Notes: a model not told the origin generated them from the letters alone. 64,000 nucleotides of DNA from Vibrio scophthalmi LMG 19158 (GCF_000222585.1 NZ_AFWE01000144.1:1-64000); one strand, 5' to 3'. Shown: positions 50,287-60,916, numbered from the stretch's first letter. A program made the numbers and translations.

Positions 50287-50317
50287 AAACGCGACTTCGA
50301 GTGAGTCGCGTTTTTTT
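50287..50317 (+). terminator. Terminator before yoaA
   Basis: AAACGCGACT pairs with AGTCGCGTTT around a short loop at about 50287-50312, followed by a run of T's. It closes the unit of the 66-residue protein. Confidence 0.85.
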
Positions 50318-50470
50318 ATTGCCAATGCTCAGTACATGATGAAGAAATTAGTGGCTCAATCGGCGGAGGAGTTGCGGTCCAATTGGTGCTTTCGTCAGCA
50401 GTCAATTGACGGTTCTCTCCATCGCGCTTTGATTAGGGTATACTGACTTTTTTCATCACATCACATTCGC

Positions 50471-52402
50471 ATGATCTCAAAAACCTTTTCTCAAGATGGT
50501 GCTCTCGGTAAAGCGATACCGGGTTTTCAGCCGCGCCAAGCTCAGCTTGATATGGCGGAGTCAGTCAGAAAATCGATTCAAGAACAAGGTCAATTAGTGA
50601 TCGAGGCGGGTACGGGTACCGGTAAGACATTTGCTTACCTTGTTCCTGCGTTGATGAGTGGGAAAAAAACTATTATTAGTACCGGTTCGAAAAACCTACA
50701 AGAACAGCTTTTTCACCGTGACTTACCTTTGATGACCAGCGCTCTGGGCTTTTATGGTCAAGTTGCCCTGCTAAAGGGGCGGGCAAACTATTTATGTTTG
50801 GATCGTCTTAGCCGTCAAATGATTGAAAGCCATGGTAATCATTCCGATCCCACATTATTGGCGCAACTGGTTAAAGTCAGAGCATGGTCTTCCGCCACCA
50901 AAACGGGCGATTTAGGCGATTGTGATGCGATCGCTGAAGATAGCCCTGTGATCCCAACCATTACCTCAACCAATGACAACTGCTTAGGCAAAGAGTGTCC
51001 GAGCTATACCGATTGTTTCGTGCTCAAAGCACGTAAGCGCGCGTTAGACGCCGATGTCGTGGTGGTTAACCACCATCTGTTTTTTGCCGACTTGGCGATC
51101 AAAGAAACCGGTTTTGGCGAGTTAATTCCAGAGGCTGAAGTCTTTATCTTTGATGAAGCGCATCAGTTACCCGATATTGCCAGCCAGTATTTTGGTCAGT
51201 CAGTGTCGAGTCGTCAGATCCAAGAGCTGAGTAAAGATATTGAGATTGCTTATCGCACTGAAGCGAAAGATATGCGCCAATTGCAAAAAGTGGCGGAAAA
51301 ACTCAACCAGTCGGCGATGGATATGCGCATCGTGCTTGGCGAGCCTGGGTTTCGTGGCAACTGGCGTGAAGCGATTAAGTCGCTTCCGGTTGCACGTGAG
51401 TTAGAGCGCGTTCGAGAGGCGATCGATTTTACCATCGAAGTACTAAAAATAGCGCTGGGTCGGTGCCAATTACTGGATACCGCTTTTGAACGTGCTCATA
51501 CCATTAAAGGACGTATTGACCGTGTCTGCGATGTTTCGATTACCGGCTATTCTTATTGGTTTGATACTACGCCGCGCCATTTTAGTTTGCATATTACTCC
51601 GCTGAGTGTGGCGGATAAGTTCAATGAACAAATTGAACTTAAGCAAGGGGCGTGGATTTTTACCTCGGCAACCTTGGCAGTGAATGGCGACTTTTCCCAC
51701 TTTACCGAGCGCTTGGGTATTAAGCCACAAGCACAGTTTTCATTACCAAGCCCGTTTGACTATCCCACTCAGGCGCGTTTGTGCGTGCCGCGCTACCTAC
51801 CAGAACCGAATAGTCCGGGGATGGCAGAAAAATTAGTCTCCATGCTTGCTCCTTTGATTGAGCAGAACCAAGGCCGTTGTTTCTTCCTCTGTACTTCGCA
51901 TAGCATGATGCGAGACTTGGGGGAGCGTTTCCGAGAGGTGCTTACTGTTCCTGTATTAATGCAAGGCGAGACCAGTAAGCAAAAAACCTTAGCCGAGTTT
52001 ATGGAGCTAGGAAATGCTTTGCTGGTGGCAACAGGGGCGTTTTGGGAAGGGATTGATGTTAGAGGTGACACCCTTAGCTGTGTTATTATCGACAAATTAC
52101 CGTTTACCGCGCCGGATGATCCGTTGCTTAAAGCACGTATCGAAGATTGCCGACTTAAAGGTGGCGATCCCTTTGCGCAGGTGCAATTACCCGATGCGGT
52201 GATTACACTCAAACAAGGTGTCGGGCGTTTAATACGTGACAAGAAAGACAAAGGGGCGTTGATCATTTGCGATAACCGATTGGTGACACGTGATTATGGT
52301 GGCGTCTTCCTTGGCAGTTTACCGCCAATTCCGCGTACGCGAGACTTGGGGGTAATAGAAGACTTTCTTCAACAGATTTCAGAAACAAATAACCAAGATT
52401 AG
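50471..52402 (+). CDS. yoaA: DinG-family helicase YoaA
   Basis: 643-residue superfamily 2 helicase of the XPD/DinG type, thought to act in DNA repair at damaged forks. Walker A is GTGTGKT (residues 47-53), and the DEAH box is at 228-231. Four Cys (109, 171, 176, 182) fit the iron-sulfur cluster of the family. The C-terminal half holds motif V/VI (GVGRLIRDKKDKG). tsaB starts 8 bases after its stop, so both lie in one operon. Confidence 0.93.
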   Translation: MISKTFSQDGALGKAIPGFQPRQAQLDMAESVRKSIQEQGQLVIEAGTGTGKTFAYLVPALMSGKKTIISTGSKNLQEQLFHRDLPLMTSALGFYGQVALLKGRANYLCLDRLSRQMIESHGNHSDPTLLAQLVKVRAWSSATKTGDLGDCDAIAEDSPVIPTITSTNDNCLGKECPSYTDCFVLKARKRALDADVVVVNHHLFFADLAIKETGFGELIPEAEVFIFDEAHQLPDIASQYFGQSVSSRQIQELSKDIEIAYRTEAKDMRQLQKVAEKLNQSAMDMRIVLGEPGFRGNWREAIKSLPVARELERVREAIDFTIEVLKIALGRCQLLDTAFERAHTIKGRIDRVCDVSITGYSYWFDTTPRHFSLHITPLSVADKFNEQIELKQGAWIFTSATLAVNGDFSHFTERLGIKPQAQFSLPSPFDYPTQARLCVPRYLPEPNSPGMAEKLVSMLAPLIEQNQGRCFFLCTSHSMMRDLGERFREVLTVPVLMQGETSKQKTLAEFMELGNALLVATGAFWEGIDVRGDTLSCVIIDKLPFTAPDDPLLKARIEDCRLKGGDPFAQVQLPDAVITLKQGVGRLIRDKKDKGALIICDNRLVTRDYGGVFLGSLPPIPRTRDLGVIEDFLQQISETNNQD

Positions 52403-52410
52403 AGAATTGA

Positions 52411-53112
52411 ATGAGCGCAAAAATTCTTGCCCTAGATACTGCAACAGAAAATTGCTCGGTTGCCTTACTAATTAATGACAAAGTCTACTCTCGTAGTGCT
52501 GTTGCCCCTCGTGACCATACTAAATTAATTTTGCCTATGGTCGATGAAGTGTTGAAAGAAGCGGGCATCAGTTTGACTGATCTTGACGCATTGGCTTTTG
52601 GCCGCGGCCCGGGTAGCTTTACCGGTGTACGTATTGGTATTGGTATCGCACAAGGCTTAGCGTTCGGCGCGGAATTGCCAATGTTGGCGATTTCAACGTT
52701 AGAAGCGATGGCGCAAGGTGCATACCGTTTAAATGGCGCAACTCAAGTTGCCAGTGCGATTGATGCGCGCATGAATGAAGTGTACTGGGGACGTTACGTT
52801 CGCCAAGAGAACGGCTCATGGATTGCGGTTGATCAAGAGTGTGTCATTGCACCGAATGAGTTGGCACAGCAGATCCAAGCGGATGAATCTGAGTGGGCCA
52901 CTGTTGGTACTGGTTGGGCGGCTTATCACGAAGCGATGGAGACCTTACCACTGAGTTGTGTGGACGGTGGTGTATTGTATCCAGATGCGCAAGATATCGT
53001 GCACCTTGCTCAGTTTGCATTCGCCAATGGTGAAGCAGTGGCGGTTGAAGATTCCACGCCGGTTTACCTACGTGATAACGTCGCGTGGAAAAAACTGCCA
53101 GGACGCGAATAG
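52411..53112 (+). CDS. tsaB: tRNA threonylcarbamoyladenosine protein TsaB
   Basis: 233-residue partner of TsaD needed to make t6A37 in tRNAs that read ANN codons. It has the ASKHA fold with [15 protein letters not shown] at the start and [13 protein letters not shown] near residue 62-74. It lacks the metal-binding His pair of TsaD, as expected for this paralogue. It follows yoaA with an 8-base gap, a common vibrio arrangement. Confidence 0.95.
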   Translation: MSAKILALDTATENCSVALLINDKVYSRSAVAPRDHTKLILPMVDEVLKEAGISLTDLDALAFGRGPGSFTGVRIGIGIAQGLAFGAELPMLAISTLEAMAQGAYRLNGATQVASAIDARMNEVYWGRYVRQENGSWIAVDQECVIAPNELAQQIQADESEWATVGTGWAAYHEAMETLPLSCVDGGVLYPDAQDIVHLAQFAFANGEAVAVEDSTPVYLRDNVAWKKLPGRE

Positions 53113-53141
53113 TCGTTTTCGTGAGTTTTCGATAGAGGATA

Positions 53142-53456
53142 ATGGCGAATAGTATGGTGTCGATTAATGGATTACCGGCTGCGATTCCTGGCCCAAAGAA
53201 AGCCAATAAGGCCAGTAAACAAAGCAAGATTAATAAGTCGCAAAGTCAGCAATCGACCAGCCAGCCATCAAAGGTGGCTAATGCGGTTGCCCATACCATT
53301 CGTCATGTCCAAGAATCCGATATTCACAAAGCCCAAATTCAATACGACCTTCCTGAAGGTCGCAGTCGTAAAGCACTAGAAGAGTATATGCGAGTGATGA
53401 ATCAGGCTAAACGGGATGAACTGATCCAAATGCTCGGTGTCGATATCTATATCTAA
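53142..53456 (+). CDS. Small basic protein of unknown function, 104 residues
   Basis: An N-terminal half rich in Lys, Ser and Gln (KKANKASKQSKINKSQSQQS) looks disordered. The C-terminal half is compact and helical (GRSRKALEEYMRVMNQAKRDELIQMLGVDIYI). The ATG at 53142 has AGAGG upstream; ATG 53154 is an alternative. I do not recognise a family and infer no function. It sits in the same direction between tsaB and slp, close enough for one transcript. Confidence 0.8.
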   Translation: MANSMVSINGLPAAIPGPKKANKASKQSKINKSQSQQSTSQPSKVANAVAHTIRHVQESDIHKAQIQYDLPEGRSRKALEEYMRVMNQAKRDELIQMLGVDIYI

Positions 53457-53516
53457 TCGGTATGAATATTCAATCCTCGGTACTATTTACTGAGATCTAC
53501 TAAGAGTGACAGCAGT

Positions 53517-54074
53517 ATGAACATTTCCCTTTTCGTTCGATTTTTTACCGTGGGCATACTCTCTCTAGCAATGCTTGGTTGTGCTTCTTTGCCAGTTAAT
53601 TTAACCAGTGATAATCCTAACATTGTGACTGATTACCAAACTTGGCAAGCATCGCCTCAAGCGCCCAATGAATTGCGCTTAGGTGGGGTGATTGCGGCAG
53701 TGACGAATTTGCCTCAGCAGACGCGTATTGAAGTGGTCAACTTACCAATCAACGGCTCTGGTAAACCTGATATTAATCAAGAGCCAAATGGCCGCTTCGT
53801 TGCTTACGTCGAGGGTTTTGCCGATCCTGTTACCTTGAGTAAAGGCCGCCTCGTGACATTGTTAGGGGCCGCTGATGGTTCTGAACAGGGTAAGGTGGGG
53901 CAGTTTGATTATACTTTCCCAGTCATGCAAGCAACTGGCTATCATTTGTGGCGTATTGAAGAACGTGTGATTGTTGATGACATTGGCAGTTATATCTACC
54001 CTTGCCGCAGTATTCATTGCCGTGATATCCATTACAATACTCGCCAAGGCAGAGTGATCCAAGAAGTGAGATAG
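53517..54074 (+). CDS. slp: Slp-family outer-membrane lipoprotein
   Basis: 185-residue lipoprotein. The signal peptide ends in a lipobox with Cys 22 (LAMLGCASLP), so the mature protein is lipid-anchored. The body follows the Slp/YeaY family (WQASPQAPNELRLGGVIAAVTNLPQQT; GRFVAYVEGFADP). In E. coli the family is linked to starvation or stationary phase. The next gene begins directly after its stop codon, so the two are co-translated. Confidence 0.92.
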   Translation: MNISLFVRFFTVGILSLAMLGCASLPVNLTSDNPNIVTDYQTWQASPQAPNELRLGGVIAAVTNLPQQTRIEVVNLPINGSGKPDINQEPNGRFVAYVEGFADPVTLSKGRLVTLLGAADGSEQGKVGQFDYTFPVMQATGYHLWRIEERVIVDDIGSYIYPCRSIHCRDIHYNTRQGRVIQEVR

Positions 54075-54920
54075 ATGCTCCGATCCACTTGCTATACGAC
54101 CTCATCAGGCTCAATTGCGGCGCTAGAGTATGGGGACGCGCAATCGTCTTCTTGCTCATTAGTATTACTGCATGGATGGTTGGATAATGCCGCTAGCTTT
54201 CAAACGACCATTGAAGCGCTAATTACTCTCAATCCAAGCATGCATATTTGTGCGATTGATTTACCTGGGCACGGTTTTTCCAGCCACAAATCCGCGGATA
54301 ACTTCTATCTGTTTTTTGACTATTTAGATGACCTTTACCAGCTTTTGGTGAATATTTCGCCAAACAAGTTGCTGTTAGTTGGACATTCCCTTGGTGCTTT
54401 GTTAGCAAGTTGCTATAGTGCCGCCTTTCCTGAACAAGTTGCAGGATTAGTGCAGATTGAAGGCAATGGTCCATTAGCCGAAGAACCGCACAATTGTGTG
54501 ACACGTTTACGGGCTGGAATTAAAAGTCGACAACGTATTCGCAATAAGCCTCTCCGTACTTTTTCTACCTTAGACGACGCCATTGCTTTGCGTGTTCGAG
54601 TGAACCATTTGCTGGCAGAGCAGATTAAGCCAGTGGTTAGCCGAGGTATGTGTGAGCGCGAAAATGGTTGGGCTTGGCGACATGATGTAAAACTGCAAAG
54701 TGATTCGTTATATCGCATGGCCAGTGTGCATGCCGCACAGTTTCGCCAACAGATAGTTTGCCCTCAATTGATTATTTTGGGGACAATGGGCTATGAGCAT
54801 CTTCAACAAGATAACGACAACTTTACCGATGTTGTCTACATTGAAGGTGGACATCACTGCCATTTACAGCAGCCACAAGCCGTCGCAGAGCGGATTTTTG
54901 GCTTAGTTAACAAAATTTAA
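54075..54920 (+). CDS. Alpha/beta hydrolase
   Basis: 281-residue hydrolase. The nucleophile elbow is GHSLG (Ser 105), the oxyanion region is LLHGWLDNA (residues 31-39), and the likely catalytic His lies in EGGHHCHLQ near the C-terminus. There is no signal peptide. The substrate is unknown. Its start abuts the slp stop codon and it ends 129 bases before fadD with no obvious terminator. Confidence 0.88.
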   Translation: MLRSTCYTTSSGSIAALEYGDAQSSSCSLVLLHGWLDNAASFQTTIEALITLNPSMHICAIDLPGHGFSSHKSADNFYLFFDYLDDLYQLLVNISPNKLLLVGHSLGALLASCYSAAFPEQVAGLVQIEGNGPLAEEPHNCVTRLRAGIKSRQRIRNKPLRTFSTLDDAIALRVRVNHLLAEQIKPVVSRGMCERENGWAWRHDVKLQSDSLYRMASVHAAQFRQQIVCPQLIILGTMGYEHLQQDNDNFTDVVYIEGGHHCHLQQPQAVAERIFGLVNKI

Positions 54921-55049
54921 ACAAGTGTTTGAGTGTTTCGTGCTCGAACCCTTCGCCTGTGTTGTAATTAGCCATATAAATGACGTGCTATAAGCGCTGT
55001 TCATTCTCTATGTTATTACCACACCTGATTTTTTCGAGGAGTAGTTATC

Positions 55050-56768
55050 GTGGATAAACCTTGGTTGTCTCGTTATCCAAATGAAGTGCCTGAGCACATC
55101 AACCCAGATCAGTACCCATCACTGGTTGAAATGTTTGAGCAGTCAGTACAAAAATATGCTGATCAGCCAGCGTTCATGAATATGGGCTCTGTGATGACTT
55201 TCCGTAAATTGGAAGAGCGCAGCCGTGCATTCGCCGCTTACTTACAAAACGATCTGAAGCTAAAGAAAGGCGATCGTGTAGCACTGATGATGCCGAACTT
55301 GCTGCAATACCCAGTTGCATTGTTTGGTGTGCTTCGTGCAGGTTGTATTGCGGTTAACGTTAACCCTCTTTATACCCCGCGTGAGCTTGAGCATCAGTTA
55401 AATGACTCGGGCGCGAAAGCGATCGTGATTGTCTCTAACTTTGCTAACACCCTTGAGCAAGTAGTAGAAAATACGCCGGTTAAGCATGTTATTTTGACCA
55501 GTCTTGGTCAAATGCTGCCACGTGCAAAAGGCACGTTAGTAGATTTTGTGGTTAAGTACGTTAAAGGTATGGTGCCTAAGTACGATTTACCTGGTGCAAT
55601 TTCAATGCGTAAAGCGCTGCACAAAGGTCGTCGTCTACAATACGTGAAACCTTTCATGTCAGGTGATGATATTGCGTTCCTACAGTACACCGGTGGTACC
55701 ACTGGTGTAGCAAAAGGCGCGATTCTGACTCATCGCAATATGGTTTCAAACGTGCTTCAAGCCAAAGGTGCCTATGGCCCCGTGCTTTCTGAAGGCCGTG
55801 AACTTGTTGTAACGGCATTGCCGCTATATCACGTATTTGCTTTAACGGTTAACTGCCTACTGTTTATTGAAATCGGTGGCAATAACCTACTGATCACCAA
55901 CCCTCGTGATATTCCAGGCTTCATCAAAGAGCTACAAAAATACGCCTTCACTGCCATTACTGGGGTAAATACGCTGTTTAATGCTTTGGTGAATAACGAA
56001 GACTTCCACGAGCTAAACTTCAAGAACATGAAGCTATCGGTTGGCGGTGGTATGGCCGTGCAACGTGGCGTGGCTGACAAGTGGAAGAAGATCACGGGTG
56101 TTCACCTGCTAGAAGGCTACGGCTTAACAGAATGTGCACCACTGGTGACGGGCAATCCGTACGACCTGACCGATTACACAGGGGCGATTGGCCTACCTGT
56201 ACCTTCAACAGAAGTGCGAATTGTCGATGAAGAAGGCAACACGCTAGCCAATACTGAAGTCGGTGAGCTACAAGTTCGTGGCCCACAGGTAATGCAAGGC
56301 TACTGGCAGCGTCCAGAAGCGACCAAAGAAGTGTTAACCGAAGATGGTTGGCTATCAACCGGCGATATCGTTAAGTTTGATAGCGAAGGCTTGCTGTACA
56401 TTGTCGACCGTAAGAAAGACATGATTCTGGTCTCTGGCTTTAACGTTTACCCGAATGAACTTGAAGATGTGGTGTCACTGCATGGCAAAGTGTTGGAAGT
56501 GGCTGCAATTGGCCAACCGCATGAAGTCTCAGGTGAAGTCGTTAAGCTGTATGTGGTTAAACGTGATCCAAGCTTGACCAAAGAAGAAGTGATCGCTCAC
56601 TGTCGTCAACATATGACAGGTTACAAGATCCCGAAATTGGTTGAGTTCAAAGATGAACTACCAAAAACCAACGTAGGTAAGATCTTGCGTCGAGTTTTGC
56701 GTGAAGAAAACGACGCAAATCTCGCGAAAGCGGCACAAGAAAAAGCGGCGCAAGCAAACGCTGAGTAA
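55050..56768 (+). CDS. fadD: Long-chain fatty acid-CoA ligase FadD
   Basis: 572-residue AMP-forming enzyme that activates fatty acids at the inner membrane. The AMP-binding signature is [11 protein letters not shown] (from residue 213), followed by GYGLTECAP and the hinge [16 protein letters not shown]. The start is GTG 55050 with CGAGGAG upstream; the family begins at the same place (DKPWLSRYP). It provides acyl-CoA for beta-oxidation, in line with fadH in this window. I could not find a convincing FadR site upstream. Confidence 0.96.
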   Translation: MDKPWLSRYPNEVPEHINPDQYPSLVEMFEQSVQKYADQPAFMNMGSVMTFRKLEERSRAFAAYLQNDLKLKKGDRVALMMPNLLQYPVALFGVLRAGCIAVNVNPLYTPRELEHQLNDSGAKAIVIVSNFANTLEQVVENTPVKHVILTSLGQMLPRAKGTLVDFVVKYVKGMVPKYDLPGAISMRKALHKGRRLQYVKPFMSGDDIAFLQYTGGTTGVAKGAILTHRNMVSNVLQAKGAYGPVLSEGRELVVTALPLYHVFALTVNCLLFIEIGGNNLLITNPRDIPGFIKELQKYAFTAITGVNTLFNALVNNEDFHELNFKNMKLSVGGGMAVQRGVADKWKKITGVHLLEGYGLTECAPLVTGNPYDLTDYTGAIGLPVPSTEVRIVDEEGNTLANTEVGELQVRGPQVMQGYWQRPEATKEVLTEDGWLSTGDIVKFDSEGLLYIVDRKKDMILVSGFNVYPNELEDVVSLHGKVLEVAAIGQPHEVSGEVVKLYVVKRDPSLTKEEVIAHCRQHMTGYKIPKLVEFKDELPKTNVGKILRRVLREENDANLAKAAQEKAAQANAE

Positions 56769-56797
56769 GCCAAGCAACCGCGAACATTTAGTGATAG

Positions 56798-56826
56798 AAT
56801 GCCGGCTCATGTAGCCGGCATTTTTA
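56798..56826 (+). terminator. Terminator after fadD
   Basis: AATGCCGGCT (56798-56807) and AGCCGGCATT (56813-56822) form a perfect 10-bp stem around a 5-base loop, then TTT. It ends 13 bases before the rnd start. Confidence 0.85.
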
Positions 56827-56838
56827 TGCGAGAATTAA

Positions 56839-57957
56839 GTGAACTATCAGATTATTACCCAGAGTACCGAGTTAGAAGTTGTCTGTAAGCAAGCAAGAAC
56901 GGTAGAAGCCGTGATGCTAGACACCGAATTTGTCCGTACCCGAACCTTTTATCCTCAGTTAGGCTTAATTCAGCTATTTGATGGCCAAACGTTATCATTA
57001 ATCGACCCTCTGGCGATTGATGATATGAGCGCTTTTGTCGATCTACTACAAGACACCTCTGTGACTAAGGTTTTGCATGCTTGCGGTGAAGACCTAGAAG
57101 TATTCAACAATAGCTTTGGTTGTTTGCCGCAACCTATGGTTGATACACAGATTATGGCGGCATTTTTAGGCAATGGCCTTTCAACCGGTTTTGCTGCGTT
57201 GGTCAATGCTAACTTAGGCGTAGAGCTAGATAAAAGCGAATCACGTACAGACTGGATGGCTCGTCCATTAACACAAAAGCAGCTCGACTATGCGGCGGCT
57301 GATGTTCACTACCTGAAGCCTTTGTACGAAAAACTACTCAGCGAGCTTGAACCTACCGGCTGGTGGCCTGCGGCAAAACAAGAGTGTGCTTTAATTGCGT
57401 CAAAGCGCATCAAACAAGTCGATACTGACAAAGCGTATCTTGATATTAAAGGTGCGTGGCAATTAAGACCGCGCGAATTGGCAATTCTTAAACCTTTAGC
57501 AGCATGGCGTTATAAAGAAGCGATTCGTCGTGATCTCGCATTAAACTTTGTCTTCAAAGAAAATGATTTATTGACCGTCGCGCGCTTAGGTATTCAAAAT
57601 CGTCATCAAATGGAGCAAGAAGGGGTTGATCCTCGTTCAGCTCAGCGCCACAGCGCACGTATTATTTCATTAGTCAAAGCGGCTAAAGAAACACCGGCAG
57701 ACCAATATCCAGAAAGCATTGAGCGTCTGATGGATATGCCGGGTTATAAGCAACTGTTCAAAGTGCTTAAAGATGAAGTGAAAAAAGCGTCTGACAAGAG
57801 CGGTTTAGCCACAGAATTTCTTGCGTCTAAAAAACAACTTAATAGCTTGTTAACTTGGGTTTGGCGCCGTAATCGTGATGAAGCCAAGCGCCCTGATTTG
57901 ATGCAAGGCTGGCGTTTAGAGCTGCTCGGTGAAAAACTCGATAAGCTGGTTAAATAA
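56839..57957 (+). CDS. rnd: Ribonuclease D
   Basis: 372-residue 3'-5' exonuclease that trims tRNA and other stable RNA. The DEDD active-site residues are seen in LDTEFVRTRTF, HACGEDLEVF and YAAADVHYL, with the Tyr of the DEDDy class. One HRDC domain lies in the C-terminal half (near RPRELAILKPLAAWRYKEA), with a second following. The start is GTG 56839. The ribosome binding site is weak. Confidence 0.95.
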   Translation: MNYQIITQSTELEVVCKQARTVEAVMLDTEFVRTRTFYPQLGLIQLFDGQTLSLIDPLAIDDMSAFVDLLQDTSVTKVLHACGEDLEVFNNSFGCLPQPMVDTQIMAAFLGNGLSTGFAALVNANLGVELDKSESRTDWMARPLTQKQLDYAAADVHYLKPLYEKLLSELEPTGWWPAAKQECALIASKRIKQVDTDKAYLDIKGAWQLRPRELAILKPLAAWRYKEAIRRDLALNFVFKENDLLTVARLGIQNRHQMEQEGVDPRSAQRHSARIISLVKAAKETPADQYPESIERLMDMPGYKQLFKVLKDEVKKASDKSGLATEFLASKKQLNSLLTWVWRRNRDEAKRPDLMQGWRLELLGEKLDKLVK

Positions 57958-57999
57958 GTTTTCTCGTCGAGTCTCTCTTCAAATTGAATACATTAAAGA

Positions 58000-58033
58000 A
58001 ATGGCCAAGTGTTGAAGCACTTGGCCATTTTTT
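58000..58033 (+). terminator. Terminator after rnd
   Basis: AATGGCCAAGTG (58000-58011) and CACTTGGCCATT (58018-58029) form a perfect 12-bp stem around a 6-base loop, then TTTT. Confidence 0.93.
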
Positions 58034-58203
58034 ATGGTTTTAGTTTGTTAGTGCTGCTTTATTGTGCAATTGGTCGGTTTTTCTCAGTGCAATCCGATAG
58101 CTGTGTCGCACGTCATGGATTTATGCGACTTGAAGCCTATACTGCGCATCTTATCTAATTGAATAAATACTCTTTCTAACCAACGAGAGCTTTAAGGTGT
58201 GTC

Positions 58204-60906
58204 ATGTCAGAATTCGATAAAACGGTTTTTATTTCGGTTGATCCTCATGATCCCGACAGCATTGCAAGTGCGTTTCGTGAATATCGTCAGCGCTTAGTTG
58301 ATGGCACCGCATTTCGACTTCATATGAACACCTTGTTCAACATTGAATTTGTTGATCCTTCTGGGCGAGTGTTAAAGGTGGATGATGCGGGGGCTAATCG
58401 TAATTTGGTCAATTGTGTCTTTGAGGCGTATCGACAGTATGAGAAGAATCAGTATGTGAGTGAGCCGGTGCTATTTGCTTGCGCACTCAATTTTCCACAG
58501 TTACAGCCAGAGTTAGAGTTGACCGCGCAAGCAATGGTGGATTTTTCACGTAGCCGTAATGATTACAGTGACTTAATGCTTAGTGATAACAATCTTTTTG
58601 GTATCGAAGCGCTGTTTTTGCTCGCCAAGGTGAATCCCGCCCACAGTTTTTATCTAAGTAGCTTTGTGGTGCCTTATTGGAATACCGAGTCTTGGACAGT
58701 GCCGTTTGATATGTTGATGGCACTGGTCGATGAATTTGGTTGGAGCCGCGATCTAATCAAAGCTTATATTTGGTCAGATGCGGAGCATCTTCGTCGTCAT
58801 TTTTATCTGGATCGTGATGGCTATCAACATCAAATGGATCTACTTAGCCACTTTGCAGCCCATCCTGAGGATTATCCATGGTTCAAGCAGCAGTTGATCG
58901 AGCGTTTAAGTCAGCAACCTTTGCTATCAACGCCGAGAACAGACTCCGAGCATCCGACATTGAGCTTTTACTACAGCTTAGGGCTTTGGCAGGTAGAAGC
59001 GCCGTATTATCAACACGAAGCGTATCAAGACCAAGTAAAGCAGCAGTTGATTTTAGGCTTGCGTGTTGATGAAGAAGCCATCGGTTTGCTTGAGCAAGTT
59101 AAATTGCAATATCCTGGGGTTAATTTAAGTCAGGTACCGGCATCGTGGCAGCAGGAGAACCGCTATGAGCAATGGGAACATACTCGAATTCGTGATGAGG
59201 AACCAGAAGAGGAGATCCCGTTAGAAGAGGTATGGTCAGAACAAGAGTGGCGTTCATGTTATCAGCCGCTTAACCCCCGCTTAGAAAAAATAACGCGGAG
59301 TCGATTGGACAATATAGACGATAAAATCAACGGCCTAGACGAGTTGATATTGGAACACTTGCCGACTCATCTTGGCGGGTGCCTTTATGCCACATGGCGC
59401 CTCAATGATCATATGGAAAACGAGCCAGAAGAGTATGAATTGATTGAATGGCTTGAAGAGCACTTACCGACGGCTTTAACCGATCCACTTATACGATTTT
59501 CCGAGTTAGATAAGGCGCAAAAGGAGGAGGCGCGGACGTGGCTAACTCAAGTGGATTGCGCTAGCGATGATGCACAAATGATCACTTTGTTGGGCAGCCG
59601 TTTATTTTGCGACGGCGGTCGAGCTGGCGATATGATTAGTCCAACGCAACCTGCTTATGCATTGCTAAACCATTACGATGGTTATCAGCGCGCCATCTTA
59701 ACGCTATTTTGGTTAATGGAAGCCTTTGCCAGTGGCGAGCTTGAATCGGATTTAGCCATCTTAGTAAAACGCCATTGGCAATTATGGAATGCCATTGCTC
59801 CGCAGAGTGTTATTGAGCATGTCTTCAGTTTTTGGGCCGACTATCCTTTGTATGCGGTGGTGAACAGTGTCGAATTAGAGCAGCAGATTAGTGAGCGTTT
59901 GCACGCAACAGGGGTGGCTCAAGCGGATATCGATGTTTACCTATTATTGGCGTATCAAGATGTCGCTTCTTATCGACCAGCGGATGCCCGTTTTTGGCAG
60001 TACTATTGTGAACGTGTCAAAGCATTTGCTTGGGCCGAATCTGATGACAACAGTATGATAGGTCGTCATCAATGGGCCGAACGAGAAAAACTGCTCAAAT
60101 CCTTTGAACGCTGTTACCCAAGTCAAATAGCCCTATTTTTTCAGCATGCAAGAGTGGTGAATCCGGCGGTTGAGTTGCCGATTGAGAGTTGGTTCCAATC
60201 GACGTTAATCACCGCTTTGATTGAAAAGTTAGATGAAGAAAAAGCAACCAAAATTAGCGCTCAGATCCTTGATTATTTAGAGTCTGGTGAGGGGGTGGAG
60301 TCGTTGAGCCCAGTAGCACTTGGTGTGCCAAAGCTGCAAGGTTGGGATCCGTATGCCTCTTATCGAAAGCAAGTTGGTCCTTCCGATCTTATCTGGTTGC
60401 TACCCGAGAAAAAAGCGCAGCGTCTCGCAGTGTTCTTCAGTCAACTAGGCAAGCGAGGCTTACATTGGGTGTGTTGCCACACTGTTGAGGACGCCTATGT
60501 TGCTCAGCGTATTATCAACAGCGAGGTTAGTTTAACCGAGCGTTGGAGTGATGAGCATTTAGGCCACAATACCATCAGTAAAGAAAGCTATGGTATGGCG
60601 CTGCTTTATGCCCAAGAAGAGTGGGCGCTAGACTGGCTTGATCGAGCTGGTGTGAGTGAATTGATGTTGCTACATTTTGCGACTCATGAGGCTCGTAAAC
60701 CGGCAAATTTTGTTCAACGCTTAGCCAAAGAGGGAAGAATTCCTGATCTACAAGAGTGGTTAACCGTAGAGAACCGCCTAAAACTGCTTGAAATGTTAGC
60801 GTCAGGTGATATCACCAGTTATCGAACGAGCTTAGAAGCATTCCTGTGTGATGATTCGATTCAAGTGCGCAGGGCGGTAGAAAAACTGCTTGAGAGTCAA
60901 AATTAA
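58204..60906 (+). CDS. Large acidic protein of unknown function, 900 residues
   Basis: I do not recognise this protein. It has no signal peptide or membrane helix, so it should be cytoplasmic. It is acidic and rich in Trp, Tyr and Leu, and it looks helical throughout. There is an acidic linker near 336-350 (RDEEPEEEIPLEEV). The last 60 residues, ending DDSIQVRRAVEKLLESQ, look like HEAT repeats. No Walker, nuclease, protease or methyltransferase motif is seen. It has its own unit between the rnd terminator and a shared terminator, and codon use resembles its neighbours. A scaffold or HEAT-type binding role is only a guess. Confidence 0.85.
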   Translation: MSEFDKTVFISVDPHDPDSIASAFREYRQRLVDGTAFRLHMNTLFNIEFVDPSGRVLKVDDAGANRNLVNCVFEAYRQYEKNQYVSEPVLFACALNFPQLQPELELTAQAMVDFSRSRNDYSDLMLSDNNLFGIEALFLLAKVNPAHSFYLSSFVVPYWNTESWTVPFDMLMALVDEFGWSRDLIKAYIWSDAEHLRRHFYLDRDGYQHQMDLLSHFAAHPEDYPWFKQQLIERLSQQPLLSTPRTDSEHPTLSFYYSLGLWQVEAPYYQHEAYQDQVKQQLILGLRVDEEAIGLLEQVKLQYPGVNLSQVPASWQQENRYEQWEHTRIRDEEPEEEIPLEEVWSEQEWRSCYQPLNPRLEKITRSRLDNIDDKINGLDELILEHLPTHLGGCLYATWRLNDHMENEPEEYELIEWLEEHLPTALTDPLIRFSELDKAQKEEARTWLTQVDCASDDAQMITLLGSRLFCDGGRAGDMISPTQPAYALLNHYDGYQRAILTLFWLMEAFASGELESDLAILVKRHWQLWNAIAPQSVIEHVFSFWADYPLYAVVNSVELEQQISERLHATGVAQADIDVYLLLAYQDVASYRPADARFWQYYCERVKAFAWAESDDNSMIGRHQWAEREKLLKSFERCYPSQIALFFQHARVVNPAVELPIESWFQSTLITALIEKLDEEKATKISAQILDYLESGEGVESLSPVALGVPKLQGWDPYASYRKQVGPSDLIWLLPEKKAQRLAVFFSQLGKRGLHWVCCHTVEDAYVAQRIINSEVSLTERWSDEHLGHNTISKESYGMALLYAQEEWALDWLDRAGVSELMLLHFATHEARKPANFVQRLAKEGRIPDLQEWLTVENRLKLLEMLASGDITSYRTSLEAFLCDDSIQVRRAVEKLLESQN

Positions 60907-60916
60907 TCCGTAAATC

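Noticed and set aside
54921-55049. FadR operator upstream of fadD
   Set aside because: I searched for TGGTCNGACCAG-like sequence in both directions and found only weak half-site likeness (ACACCTGAT).
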